Below, piece by piece: positions 1-8,327 of a stretch of 64,000 nt of DNA (the first letter of the stretch is position 1; each line of letters begins with the position of its first letter). A program made the translations under genes and the position numbers. Where the stretch lies: NCBI RefSeq assembly GCF_022354825.1, contig NZ_CP031168.1:1055501-1119500 (forward strand), read 5' to 3'. Below the pieces are notes generated by a model. It was not told where the DNA came from. It did not search any database and worked only from the letters and a program-made list of their open reading frames with translations. The DNA is from Paenibacillus sp. H1-7. Its GTDB lineage: Bacteria; Bacillota; Bacilli; Paenibacillales; NBRC-103111.

Positions 1-215
1 TGCAGGTGCTTCTGAGGCAGTTTGTCGTCGAAAGAGATACGACTGCGCTAGTAGGCGTCACCGATCTGCTGAAAAACAACAATATAGCTCAGCTCGATTT
101 CTCATCGCTGAAAGCGGCTACAATCGTCATTGCGATGATACCGATTCTCATGCTCTATCCGATCATCCTGAAGTATTACACCAAAGGGGTTATGGATGGC
201 GGCGTCAAAGAATAA
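1..215 (+). CDS. Carbohydrate ABC transporter permease, C-terminal end (partial)
   Basis: The window opens inside this gene; about 71 C-terminal codons are present and end at TAA. The frame is open to base 1. The visible end has a hydrophobic helix rich in Ile, Met and Ala, followed by LYPIILKYYTKGVMDGGVKE. This is the usual ending of MalG/LplC-type inner-membrane permeases of CUT1 sugar importers; compare the end of the permease at 45607-46470. A binding lipoprotein follows 29 bp downstream, so the two are probably one operon. The ATPase is not visible. The family call is firm, but the substrate cannot be read from this fragment. Confidence 0.85.
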   Translation, partial: QVLLRQFVVERDTTALVGVTDLLKNNNIAQLDFSSLKAATIVIAMIPILMLYPIILKYYTKGVMDGGVKE

Positions 216-244
216 TTCCATTGAAAACTGGGGAGGTAACAGAA

Positions 245-1702
245 ATGAGAAAAATGTTTACCCTGATGGCAGCCGGCTTAATGGCGGCAACAACCGCCTG
301 CAGCTCCGGCGATACGAAAGCTCCTGCGGATAATGCGGCGGCGGGAGCGTCCGGCCAGCCCGTAACGATCACGATTGTCGACAAGGATCTGGCGGCCGAC
401 GACAAGCTGCTCAAGGGCATCGAGGAGGGTATGAAGGCCGAGGGCAAAAACGTAAAGCTGCAGCTTGTTCCGGTGCAGTCCGGCACGTACTCCGAGAAGC
501 TCGGTCTTTTGCTGCAAAGCGGCAATATCCCGGATTTGATCTATTTCCAGGGCGGAGACCTCCAGTTCGCGATGACACAAAAAATTCTCGAGGATTTGAC
601 TCCTTATATCGATAAATCCACTCACGTAAAAGCATCGATGAACCCTTTCAACAAAGAGAGAACGAAGAACTATCCGTATCTCGTCTGGCTGTCGCCGACC
701 AGCAGCTCGATTCCGGTCGTCCGCCAGGATTGGCTGAACAAAACGGCATCCGGCAAAGACCTCCTTGCGAACCCGACTATCGACAACTACTATAATTTCT
801 TCAAGGAAGTGAAGGAAAAGAACGGCGCCAAATTCGCCTATACGACAGCGGGTACGCTCGATGAGCTCGATGCGACGTTCGGTCAAGCATTCGGTCTGAC
901 GTCCACTTGGCTCAAAGGCTCCGACGGCAAGTACGCATTCGGCAAAACGACATCGTTTGAGAAAGAAAAGCTGGAATTTTACGCGAAGCTGTATAAGGAA
1001 GGCTTGCTCGATCCGGAATTTCTGACCAAGAAATGGGATACGAAGGAAAAAGCGTTCTACGACGGCCAATCGGCGGTTATCGCCGGTACGCAGGGCAAAG
1101 TCATTGACCTTTATAATGCGAAAGCGACGTCCCAGAACGGTGCGAATGCCAAAATTACGCCATTGCCGCCTGCCAAAGGAAAAGGCCAAGGCTATACGCC
1201 GATTGACGTGAGCAAGGAAAGCCGCGGCTTCGCGATCAGCAAAACGTCCAAGAACAAAGAGACGGCGTTCGCCGTGCTGGAATTCCTGGCCAGTCCCAAG
1301 GGGCAAATGCTGGATAAGCTCGGCGTCGAGGGAGACACTTATCTGGTCGAGAACAACAAAATCAAGCTGACGGCCAAGTCCGCCGAATGGTATCCGCGTT
1401 TCGTCGAATCGACCGTGAATTTCAAGCCGGACAAAGAATTCGATCCGTCGACACCTTACTTGTCCGAGCCGGCTGCGAAGTCGCTGGAAATGATGGCTTC
1501 ACTCTCTACCAAAGACAACAGCTTCATTATCCCTTCCGATCTGGCGGCCAAATGGGATGCATGTAACGCGCTGTACAAGGAATTCGCAGCCAACATGGTG
1601 ACAGGCAAGAAAACAAGCGCCGATTTCGATAAATTCGTGCAGGATTGGAACGCGGCGGGAGGTAAAGAAATTACCGAATACGCTAACAAAACGATCAAGT
1701 AA
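245..1702 (+). CDS. Extracellular sugar-binding lipoprotein (family 1 solute-binding protein)
   Basis: A 485-residue solute-binding component of a CUT1 ABC importer that captures an unknown, probably sugar-like, ligand outside the membrane. The ATG at 245 is chosen because GGAGG at 232-236 lies 8 nt upstream; an in-frame TTG at 221 has no such site. The N terminus is a lipoprotein signal (MRKMFTLMAAGLMAATTAC) with a slightly weak lipobox (TTAC) and a Ser/Gly/Ala linker. The body carries the SBP pattern VWLSPTSSSIPVVRQDWLNK and GLLDPEFLTKKWD, shared with the protein at 43025. It lies between the permease and two ADP-ribosylglycohydrolase-fold genes, suggesting that the imported ligand is a ribosyl or other glycosyl compound (inference). 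Confidence 0.93.
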   Translation: MRKMFTLMAAGLMAATTACSSGDTKAPADNAAAGASGQPVTITIVDKDLAADDKLLKGIEEGMKAEGKNVKLQLVPVQSGTYSEKLGLLLQSGNIPDLIYFQGGDLQFAMTQKILEDLTPYIDKSTHVKASMNPFNKERTKNYPYLVWLSPTSSSIPVVRQDWLNKTASGKDLLANPTIDNYYNFFKEVKEKNGAKFAYTTAGTLDELDATFGQAFGLTSTWLKGSDGKYAFGKTTSFEKEKLEFYAKLYKEGLLDPEFLTKKWDTKEKAFYDGQSAVIAGTQGKVIDLYNAKATSQNGANAKITPLPPAKGKGQGYTPIDVSKESRGFAISKTSKNKETAFAVLEFLASPKGQMLDKLGVEGDTYLVENNKIKLTAKSAEWYPRFVESTVNFKPDKEFDPSTPYLSEPAAKSLEMMASLSTKDNSFIIPSDLAAKWDACNALYKEFAANMVTGKKTSADFDKFVQDWNAAGGKEITEYANKTIK

Positions 1703-1829
1703 TGAGACTGATCGGAGCGCGGACGCAAGGTGTCTGTCAGGATTCGGGATTTGGATTGGTAACATTAGATTCCCGGACAGGGCAGATTCGCAGTATCGCG
1801 CTCCGGATACGAAAGGGGAGAAGGTCGGC

Positions 1830-2990
1830 ATGATTTCGTTTGCGGATCGGGTGAAAGGGGTCGTCTTCGGTACGGCGTTCGGCGATGCGATGGGCGCGGT
1901 TGTGGAGAAAATGACTTACAGCCAGATCAAGGAAAAGTACGGCCGGGTGGAGACGACGAGAACGAAATGGTGGAAGGCGGATTGGCCGGAAACCGCACGG
2001 CTCGGCAGAATGCGGGGGCAAGGCATCATTACCGACGATACGCTGATGACGCTGGCTCTAATGAACGTGTACTGCACCGAGCGCCGCCATCTGGACGCCT
2101 ACGATATGGCGAATGAATTTGTGAAGGAAATCGGCTTCCGCCCCCGGTATATTCCGGAGCTCGGGCGGGAGGCGTTGATTCTGGACCGGTTGTTTTACCC
2201 GGAGAAGCATATTTTTAACCGCCATGTGCTGGCGAATTGCGAGCCGCGCGAAGGCGGATACGGCAATATGGTCAACTGCGGAGCGGCAATGTATATTGCT
2301 CCGGTAGGAGTTGTCAACGCGTGCAATCCAAAGGCTGCGTACGATGAAGCGATCTTGTTCGCCTCCGGCCATCAGATCAGCTATGGGCTGGAAGCGGCGG
2401 GAGTGCTGGCTTGCTGCGTTGCCAAGGCGTTCGAGCCGGGGGTTAACGTGCAGGACATCGTGGATACCGCGCTTCGCTATGCGAAGGACGGCACGAAGCG
2501 GGCAATTCAAGACCTTTGCGAGAAGGCGATGGAGCTTCGTCCCGTGAAGCAGGAACGGGATCGTGTCGTGCAGGCGTTCCATGAAGCGATAGCCCGCTAT
2601 TCGCCGATGGGTGACGATGTGAACCGCAGCATGGATAAGCTCGGCATTCCGTCGAACCATTACACGCCGAGCCGGTTGTTCTCCATCGAGGAGCTGCCGA
2701 TGGCGCTTGCTTACATCGTGCTGCATGACGGAGATTTGCTCGAAGCGGTCAAGGACGGCGTCAGCTCCGGACGCGACACGGACTCTATCGGCGTCATGAT
2801 CGGAGCTATCTTGGGAGCGATGCATGGCGTAGCAGCCATACCTGCCGATGAAATCTCCACTCTTGAAGAGGCGAACAAGCAGGATATGGATACACAGTGC
2901 AGCCGATTCATCGAAGCGGCGGCAGCGATACTTAAGGAAGACCTGGAATTCAGCGAACGCAGGCAGCAACAGCTTCGTTCAATACAATAA
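1830..2990 (+). CDS. ADP-ribosylglycohydrolase (DraG/ARH) family protein, first copy
   Basis: A 386-residue all-alpha hydrolase of the DraG/ARH fold, a family that uses a dinuclear Mg site to cleave N- or O-glycosidic bonds to ribose. The family landmarks are visible: GDAMGAVVE near residue 15, the metal-binding TDDT at about residues 68-71, and the C-terminal GRDTDSIG at about 313-320. A GGGGAG-type ribosome site precedes ATG 1830. Length is close to the usual 300-400. No extra domain is seen. The second homologue starts 16 bp downstream and a ribokinase-like gene follows. The setting beside a sugar importer argues for catabolic cleavage of a ribosylated metabolite rather than protein de-ADP-ribosylation (inference). 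Confidence 0.9.
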   Translation: MISFADRVKGVVFGTAFGDAMGAVVEKMTYSQIKEKYGRVETTRTKWWKADWPETARLGRMRGQGIITDDTLMTLALMNVYCTERRHLDAYDMANEFVKEIGFRPRYIPELGREALILDRLFYPEKHIFNRHVLANCEPREGGYGNMVNCGAAMYIAPVGVVNACNPKAAYDEAILFASGHQISYGLEAAGVLACCVAKAFEPGVNVQDIVDTALRYAKDGTKRAIQDLCEKAMELRPVKQERDRVVQAFHEAIARYSPMGDDVNRSMDKLGIPSNHYTPSRLFSIEELPMALAYIVLHDGDLLEAVKDGVSSGRDTDSIGVMIGAILGAMHGVAAIPADEISTLEEANKQDMDTQCSRFIEAAAAILKEDLEFSERRQQQLRSIQ

Positions 2991-3006
2991 AGGCGGTGCA
3001 CATGCA

Positions 3007-5112
3007 ATGATTCCATCGAATTATCTGCAAAAAGTTTACTCTGGTTACTTGGGCATGAATATCGGCATAAGGATTGGCGCTCCGGTTGAGCCGACAATCT
3101 GGACTTATGAGAGAATAAAAAACACCTACGGCGAAATTACCGACTATGTCAAGGAATTCAAAAACTTCGCGGCTGACGACGATGCGAACGGTCCGTACTA
3201 TTTCTTGCGCGCGCTCTATGACGACGCGGTCGACCGGGATATTACTCCGAACGATGTAGCGCGCGCTTGGCTGAACTATGCCCGTGAAGGCATCGGCATG
3301 TTCTGGTGGGGCGGCTATGGCGTCAGTACCGAGCATACCGCGTTTATCAACTTGAAAAATGGCATCCCGGCTCCGCAATCGGGCTCCATCGAGCAAAACG
3401 GCTTGATTATCGCCGAGCAGATCGGCGGGCAAATTTTTATCGATACATGGGGGCTCGTGAATCCTTGTAATCCTAAAAAAGCCGCCGATTTCGGCGAAGC
3501 CGCGGCTCGCGTGTCTCACGACGGCGAAGGTGTCTTGGGTGCGAGATTCTTCTGCGCGGCGATTGCCAAAGCGTTCGAAACGTCGGACATCAACGAAATT
3601 ATCGAAGCGGGACTCGGGCAGCTGCCTCTCCATTCGCTGTACACGCAGGTGGCAAGAGCCGTACTGGCTTTCCATGCCGAGCATCCGGACGATTTCCGCG
3701 CCTGCCGCGATATGCTGGAGAAAGATTGGGGCTACGACAAATATAAAGGCGTTTGCCACATCATCCCTAACGCAGGCGTCTGCGTTCTGGCCATGATTTA
3801 TGGTCAAGGCGACTTCAACCGGACCGTTGAAATTGCGACCATGTGCGGCTGGGATACCGACTGCAACGCAGGGAACGTCGGCACCGTGCTCGGCGTAGCT
3901 TGCGGTCTGGAAGGTATTGCGGACAAGTATCGCAAGCCTATCAACGATTCGATCGTCATGTCCGGTATTTCCGGCTACCTGAACATTCTGGATATTCCTA
4001 CGTACGCGAAGGAGCTTGCTATTCTGGGCTACCGTCTCGCGAAAGAGCCTTGCCCGCAAGAGCTCACAGACAGCTTCAAGGAGCAGGAAGTCTACTTCGA
4101 CTTCGAGCTGCCGGGATCGACGCATAATCTTCGCGTGTCCGATCCGTTTTTTTGCCAAGCCCGTCACTCCACGGAAAAAGCGTTCAAGGGAACCGGCTCC
4201 CTTGAAGTGATCTTCGACCGCATGACCCGCGGCGAGAAGTCCAAGGTGTTCTACAAGCCGTTCTATACCCGCGCGGATTTCAGCGACGAGCGGTATTCGC
4301 CGACCTTTGCTCCAAGAGCTTATTCTGGCCAAAAAGTATCGATGAATATGTTCCTCGACCAATGGGGCGGGAATGAAACAATGGGTATCGCACCTTATGT
4401 ACGACTCGCCAAGAGCAAAAAAGAGCTTGTACAAGGCTACGTCAAGCTCGTGGATCAGGAATGGATTCATGTCGAATTCGAGATCCCGGATTCCGAAGGC
4501 GAGCTTATCGACGAGGTCGGCATCGTGCTAGAAGCCTATTCGACCCGCAAACCGAAAAGCTTGGGCCGCGTCTTCATCGACGAGTTCCGCATTTACGGCA
4601 AAGCAGACTATTCCATCGATTTCGGTAAGCAATCGTCGGATTTCGGCTGCGTTACGCCATTTGCCCATAACCATGGTGCTTGGAGCCTGGTAGACGGCAG
4701 TATGTATCTGATGACCGCCGAGCCGAGCGAGGCGTATACGGGCAATTATTTCTCGCGCGACTATTCGGTATCGGTGAAGATCAATCCGCAAATCGGGGAT
4801 TCGCATCTGGTAGCGATCCGTGCGCAAGGAGCTATGCGCGGCTATCACGCGGGCTTCGACGGAAAGGGGCAAGTCGCGATTTATATCAACGACTTTGGCT
4901 TTAAGAAGCTTGCCTCGGGCAGCTATGATTGGCAGCTGAATCAAGAGTATGATGTTACGGTGACGGCTCTAGGGAATACGATTACACTGAGCGTGAACGG
5001 AGAGCAAGTATTGGCGCACACGGACGATACTTGGGGTTACGGGATGTACGGCGTAAGTACGTTAGGAGCGGCTAGAGCTTATTATAGCGATATTCGAGTC
5101 AGGGAGAATTAG
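3007..5112 (+). CDS. ADP-ribosylglycohydrolase family protein with C-terminal beta-sandwich extension
   Basis: A 701-residue protein. Residues 1 to about 370 are a second DraG/ARH domain: an Asp triplet at about 57-59 takes the place of the usual TDDT metal motif, and CGWDTDCNAGNVG at about 280-292 is the C-terminal Asp-rich metal motif. The remaining roughly 330 residues contain two beta-rich stretches, the second (about 540-701) resembling a LamG-like sugar-binding sandwich. Such extended forms are much longer than the core family. Start ATG 3007 follows AAGGCGG; an open frame extends upstream to 2848 but only by overlapping the previous gene. No signal peptide is present, so it is cytoplasmic. 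It probably works with the preceding homologue and the following kinase. Confidence 0.88.
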   Translation: MIPSNYLQKVYSGYLGMNIGIRIGAPVEPTIWTYERIKNTYGEITDYVKEFKNFAADDDANGPYYFLRALYDDAVDRDITPNDVARAWLNYAREGIGMFWWGGYGVSTEHTAFINLKNGIPAPQSGSIEQNGLIIAEQIGGQIFIDTWGLVNPCNPKKAADFGEAAARVSHDGEGVLGARFFCAAIAKAFETSDINEIIEAGLGQLPLHSLYTQVARAVLAFHAEHPDDFRACRDMLEKDWGYDKYKGVCHIIPNAGVCVLAMIYGQGDFNRTVEIATMCGWDTDCNAGNVGTVLGVACGLEGIADKYRKPINDSIVMSGISGYLNILDIPTYAKELAILGYRLAKEPCPQELTDSFKEQEVYFDFELPGSTHNLRVSDPFFCQARHSTEKAFKGTGSLEVIFDRMTRGEKSKVFYKPFYTRADFSDERYSPTFAPRAYSGQKVSMNMFLDQWGGNETMGIAPYVRLAKSKKELVQGYVKLVDQEWIHVEFEIPDSEGELIDEVGIVLEAYSTRKPKSLGRVFIDEFRIYGKADYSIDFGKQSSDFGCVTPFAHNHGAWSLVDGSMYLMTAEPSEAYTGNYFSRDYSVSVKINPQIGDSHLVAIRAQGAMRGYHAGFDGKGQVAIYINDFGFKKLASGSYDWQLNQEYDVTVTALGNTITLSVNGEQVLAHTDDTWGYGMYGVSTLGAARAYYSDIRVREN

Positions 5113-5160
5113 GAGATTATCGTCGTCCTCAACTCCTAGGATAGGAAGGTAGTAAAAATC

Positions 5161-6057
5161 ATGGGGAAAATCATAGTATTGGGCAGCGCCAATATGGATA
5201 TGGTGATGCGGACAAGTCGGGTGCCGGAAATTGGCGAGACGATGCGCGGCGAAGGCTTTTTCCTCTCGCCCGGCGGCAAAGGAGCCAATCAGGCGGTTGC
5301 TTGCGCCAAGATGGGCGCCGACACTTGGTTCATGGGCAAGGTCGGAGATGATCTGTTCGGCCAGTCCCTGCTTGACGGGCTTGCGGGTTATGGCGTACAC
5401 ACCGGCTATCTGAAACGCGAACCGGGCGTTACCACAGGTGTCGCCGCTATCACCGTATGCAACGGCAACAACAGCATCATTCTGGACGGCGGCGCTAACA
5501 ATCTTGTGACGCCGGAGTATATCCGCGGCTACGAGCAGGAGCTGTTATCCGCATCGGCAGTGATGCTGCAGCTGGAGATACCGATGGAGACCGTATACGA
5601 AGCCGTTCGCTTGCTCAAAGGCAAAGTGCCTATCTTCCTGAATCCGGCGCCGGCGATGCCGATGGATGAGGAGATTTTGCGCGGCGTGGATTATTTCACC
5701 CCGAATGAGATCGAATGCCGTCTCTATACGAATGTTGAGATACACAGCGTGGATGATGCGATTAACGCTTTGAATATTTTGCGTAATAAAGGAATCCGAT
5801 ACCCGCTCATTACCCTCGGTGAGAAAGGAATCGTGTACTTCAACGGAACGGAGAACGTGTACAAGGAAGCACGGAAGGTTGAGGCGATTGACACCACCGC
5901 AGCGGGAGACACGTTCTCCGGTACGCTGGCAGCGATGATTATCGCCGGGAAAAGCATGGATGATGCGGTCGATCTGGCGCAGCGGGCTTCCGCTATTGCA
6001 GTGACCCGCCTCGGCGCTCAGGAGGCGATTCCCGGGGTCGAGGAGATTTCGGAGTAG
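5161..6057 (+). CDS. Ribokinase-like PfkB-family carbohydrate kinase
   Basis: A 298-residue cytoplasmic kinase of the PfkB superfamily, with the closest pattern match to ribokinase (ATP + ribose to ribose 5-phosphate). The N-terminal signature GGKGANQAVACAKMG sits at about residues 38-52. The C-terminal signature DTTAAGDTFSG sits at about 243-253, with catalytic base Asp249 and the anion-hole glycine before it. AGGAAGGT lies 10 nt before ATG 5161. It is the last gene before a terminator and follows two ADP-ribosylglycohydrolase-fold genes by 48 bp, so phosphorylation of ribose freed by those enzymes is the natural reading (inference). Another furanose or a nucleoside remains possible. Confidence 0.9.
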   Translation: MGKIIVLGSANMDMVMRTSRVPEIGETMRGEGFFLSPGGKGANQAVACAKMGADTWFMGKVGDDLFGQSLLDGLAGYGVHTGYLKREPGVTTGVAAITVCNGNNSIILDGGANNLVTPEYIRGYEQELLSASAVMLQLEIPMETVYEAVRLLKGKVPIFLNPAPAMPMDEEILRGVDYFTPNEIECRLYTNVEIHSVDDAINALNILRNKGIRYPLITLGEKGIVYFNGTENVYKEARKVEAIDTTAAGDTFSGTLAAMIIAGKSMDDAVDLAQRASAIAVTRLGAQEAIPGVEEISE

Positions 6058-6110
6058 AAAAAAAGTGCTGGTAAGAGAAGATTTCAGATCTCTTTTCAGC
6101 ACTTTTTTAT
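6058..6110. terminator. Bidirectional terminator between kinase and WYL regulator genes
   Basis: Arms AAAAAAGTGCTG and CAGCACTTTTTT enclose a second small helix (AGAGA/TCTCT). A-rich and T-rich flanks on either side make the hairpin usable on both strands, matching the convergent genes. Confidence 0.85.
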
Positions 6111-6116
6111 ACCCTT

Positions 6117-7028
6117 TCAAGAATATTTCTCCATCATTTTAGTTAAATAATTTCGAAAGTCTTCAACATAGGCTTTCGGCTCTACGATTTCTAGATTTGT
6201 ACCGAAGCTTGCTAAAAATTGAAATCCCGTACTGTTTTGAGGGACATAAATGGTTGCTAATAAATATTCAGAACTATAATTTTCAATGCTCTTTCGGCCG
6301 TACCTTTCAATGAATTGATCTTTTACGCTAGGCGAAATCAATGCCTTAATAGCGACTAATTCCGGTTGATATCTTGCGTCGCGTTCTTGTTCTAACAAAT
6401 TTTCTCTAGGGTTAAATGTGTTTTCGTCCATATTCAGATTATCGACCCTAGACAATTTGAACGTTCTAAATCTCATACGATGTAAACAGAATGCTTTCAG
6501 ATACCAGCTCGTTTCGCTAAAATGAAGCTGATATGGCTCGACGATTCTATTCGTCGTTGTGCCATTTTTATCGATATAATCAAATGAAACTAACCTTCTC
6601 ATGACTATAGATTCTTGACATGTCTTAAAGGTTTGAAGAATCTCTGACCGTCCCTCCCAATCATAAAATGACAGTTGAATTGAACTTCTCAGAGACAATG
6701 GACTAACCATTGCTTCTATTTTTCTTATCGTCATTTCAACTTCTTCGCTAAATAGTATTTGTTCCAATCCGCTCAACGCAGTTAATATATTCTCTAAGTC
6801 GGAGCTGCTTAAAAGCCGTTTATCAACCTTATATTCATCCATAATACCGTAGCCGCCATTAACTCCATTGATAGCATAGATCGGGATGTTTGATAAGCTC
6901 AGTGCTTCCATATCGCGAAGAATCGTTCTTTTGGAAACGTTAAATAATTGCGCGAATTCTTTTGTTGAAACGACATCTTTTTTCAGCAATATCATGATTA
7001 TAGAAATAAGTCTCTCAACCTTGTCCAT
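6117..7028 (-). CDS. WYL-domain transcriptional regulator (YafY/DeoR-like HTH)
   Basis: A 303-residue DNA-binding regulator. Residues 1-60 form a winged helix-turn-helix (EFAQLFNVSKRTILRDMEAL). The middle and C-terminal parts match the WYL ligand-sensing domain (YQLHFSETSWYLKAFCLHRMRFRTFKLSRV). Start ATG 7028 has GGAGAAAAGAGGG upstream on the minus strand. It is divergent from a VOC-domain gene, a common pairing for this regulator type, and the 104-bp gap holds a 20-bp palindrome that it probably binds. This pair is more AT-rich than the neighbouring operons, which hints at a separate history. Confidence 0.9.
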   Translation of the reverse strand: MDKVERLISIIMILLKKDVVSTKEFAQLFNVSKRTILRDMEALSLSNIPIYAINGVNGGYGIMDEYKVDKRLLSSSDLENILTALSGLEQILFSEEVEMTIRKIEAMVSPLSLRSSIQLSFYDWEGRSEILQTFKTCQESIVMRRLVSFDYIDKNGTTTNRIVEPYQLHFSETSWYLKAFCLHRMRFRTFKLSRVDNLNMDENTFNPRENLLEQERDARYQPELVAIKALISPSVKDQFIERYGRKSIENYSSEYLLATIYVPQNSTGFQFLASFGTNLEIVEPKAYVEDFRNYLTKMMEKYS

Positions 7029-7066
7029 GATGTTTGCCCTCTTTTCTCCTACTTTATTCTATGAAT

Positions 7067-7086
7067 GGTGACATATAGCTGTCACC
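7067..7086. promoter_or_regulatory. Palindromic operator between WYL regulator and VOC genes
   Basis: A perfect inverted repeat, GGTGACA - 6 nt - TGTCACC, lies midway between the divergent starts. A TATACT -10-like hexamer for the VOC gene follows at 7097-7102. It is the likely binding site of the WYL regulator (inference from position and symmetry). Confidence 0.6.
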
Positions 7087-7132
7087 TTTTATGTATTATA
7101 CTTCATCTATCACAAGAAGGAGGTATTGACTT

Positions 7133-7597
7133 ATGTCGGCTATTGCCTATTTGAACTTTGATGGAATTGCAGAGCAAGTGATTGAATTTTATTCGGAGGC
7201 TTTAAAAGCAAATGAAGTGAAGAAAGTGAAATTTAAGGATTTTCCTCAAGATCCAGACTATCCATTGCCAGACAATGAGTTGAAGATGATCATGGAGTCT
7301 TTAATAGAATTCGCAGGAGGCAAGATCATGATGTCGGATATTTTGCCTTCGATGAAGATGGTAACAGGTGAATTGGTGAAAGGAAATAACGTTCTGATTA
7401 GTCTAGTCATTGATGATAAACAAAAACTGAAGGAATACTTTACTAATTTGTCCGTTGGCGGCAAAGTTTTGATGCCGTTATCCAATACTCCTTGGTCTTC
7501 ATGCTTTGGAATGCTGGTTGATAAGTTTGGAGTTACCTGGAAATTCAATAGTGATGCAGATATTTTTCTTGATAAAGTCATTTCCAACAAAAAGTAA
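7133..7597 (+). CDS. VOC-superfamily (PhnB/glyoxalase-like) protein
   Basis: A 154-residue cytoplasmic protein of the vicinal-oxygen-chelate fold, PhnB-like subgroup. Typical features are the opening AIAYLNFDGIAEQVIEFYSEAL, the central GGKIMMSD, and the C-terminal GGKVLMPLSNTPWSSCFGMLVDKFGVTW. The usual two beta-alpha-beta-beta-beta modules fit the length. AAGGAGGT is 10 nt before ATG 7133. The divergent WYL regulator probably controls it. The precise reaction is not known for this subgroup; some members are resistance-like binding proteins, others appear non-enzymatic. Confidence 0.88.
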   Translation: MSAIAYLNFDGIAEQVIEFYSEALKANEVKKVKFKDFPQDPDYPLPDNELKMIMESLIEFAGGKIMMSDILPSMKMVTGELVKGNNVLISLVIDDKQKLKEYFTNLSVGGKVLMPLSNTPWSSCFGMLVDKFGVTWKFNSDADIFLDKVISNKK

Positions 7598-7605
7598 CTC
7601 ATTTT

Positions 7606-7641
7606 AAAAAATGGTCATGCAATTGCAGACCATTTTTTTTT
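7606..7641 (+). terminator. Terminator after VOC gene
   Basis: AAAAAATGGTC and GACCATTTTTTTT arms with an 11-nt loop and a T run of eight or more, just after the VOC stop codon. Confidence 0.85.
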
Positions 7642-7678
7642 ATGAATTTAGAAAGGAGGATGTATTTTATCTATAGTA

Positions 7679-7768
7679 ATGAGCAGACTGGACAAATTCA
7701 TTGCAAACATTAGAGAAAATAAAATGTACGGTCAATGGAATGATAATGGACGTTTATTAGATTATTAA
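7679..7768 (+). CDS. Possible small open frame, 29 codons
   Basis: ATG to TAA encodes MSRLDKFIANIRENKMYGQ plus ten further residues. It is Lys/Asn/Arg-rich, with no signal peptide or known motif. A strong AAAGGAGGA site lies at 7652-7660, but 18 nt from this ATG; an in-frame ATT at 7664 would be at a better distance. It could be the remnant of a longer gene or a chance frame. AT-rich composition matches the VOC/WYL neighbours. No function assigned. Confidence 0.25.
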   Translation: MSRLDKFIANIRENKMYGQWNDNGRLLDY

Positions 7769-7839
7769 CGAATTCGAACAAAGCTGCTTAAAGATAGCGC
7801 TTTTATTTGTATCTTTCCATCTATGTTAAAAAATCAATG

Positions 7840-7868
7840 CTAACAGTTTGATATTTTTGTGTTATGAT
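7840..7868 (+). promoter_or_regulatory. Promoter for the 7.9-8.1 kb RNA
   Basis: CTAACA (-35) at 7840-7845, a 17-nt spacer, and TATGAT (-10) at 7863-7868. The predicted start is near 7875, exactly where the 5' strand of the RNA's closing helix begins. Confidence 0.5.
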
Positions 7869-7874
7869 AGTACT

Positions 7875-8130
7875 AACCCTCAAATGCTATAACCGTACCT
7901 GGTTTTAGCAGCTTATTGAGCGGTCTAATCGATTTGATTTTCTGCTGTTGAGATTGTCGTTAGTGAGTAGGTTTATTGAAAATAATAGGCAATCCCGAAC
8001 TGGTGGCTCCACATGGTTGATGATTCTGCTGAAGAAGGCAGAATGGTGTTTCACTGGAAGCGGCAAACCAAAGCTACAACCTCGCAAGAAGCTGGGTTAA
8101 GGCCTTGGTTTTTGTGTGTTCCTAGGGTTT
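7875..8130 (+). ncRNA. Candidate structured noncoding RNA upstream of mqo
   Basis: A 256-nt segment without a coding frame begins at a predicted transcription start and is closed end to end by AACCCT (7875-7880) pairing with AGGGTT (8124-8129). Inside are further helices read directly from the sequence: AGCAG/CTGCT, GATTGTC/GGCAATC, ATTCTGC/GCAGAAT, and AAACCAAAG/CCTTGGTTT enclosing AACCT/GGGTT. A weak AGTC/GACT hairpin followed by T-rich sequence lies at about 8133-8150. The end-to-end pairing recalls 6S-like RNAs, but the length and conserved blocks of 6S, tmRNA, SRP RNA and RNase P were not recognised. A leader of mqo is the alternative. Confidence 0.45.
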
Positions 8131-8327
8131 TGTAGTCTTTACCGACTTTTAATTAAATTTTAACTATCATATAATAGTAGATATCTGAATCTATCAACAT
8201 TGTAAACACTACGATCACTCTGATCGGAAAAGGTGCATGAACTAGGTCGTACCCTGGCTTGTTGTGGAGCCTAAGCAGGCGCGCCTACATCTTTTCTTAA
8301 AATAATAGCGTGTAAGGGACGGTAAAC
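8131..8327 (+). promoter_or_regulatory. mqo: mqo upstream region with hairpins
   Basis: There is a TATAAT at 8170-8175 without a convincing -35. Downstream are a perfect hairpin, CGATCA-CTC-TGATCG (8212-8226), a GGCT/AGCC stem-loop near 8250-8270, and the palindrome AGGCGCGCCT near 8276-8287. A folded mqo 5' leader is plausible, but no known riboswitch class was recognised. Confidence 0.35.

Noticed and set aside
278..1306. 342-codon antisense frame inside the binding-protein gene, and similar long antisense frames elsewhere (2950-4470, 43217-44884, 47858-49075)
   Set aside because: These are shadows of GC-rich coding strands, with Arg/Leu/His-rich products and no ribosome sites.
7875..8130. 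6S RNA, tmRNA, SRP RNA or RNase P RNA
   Set aside because: End pairing alone is suggestive of 6S, but the length is too great and the conserved blocks of the four families were not found by eye.
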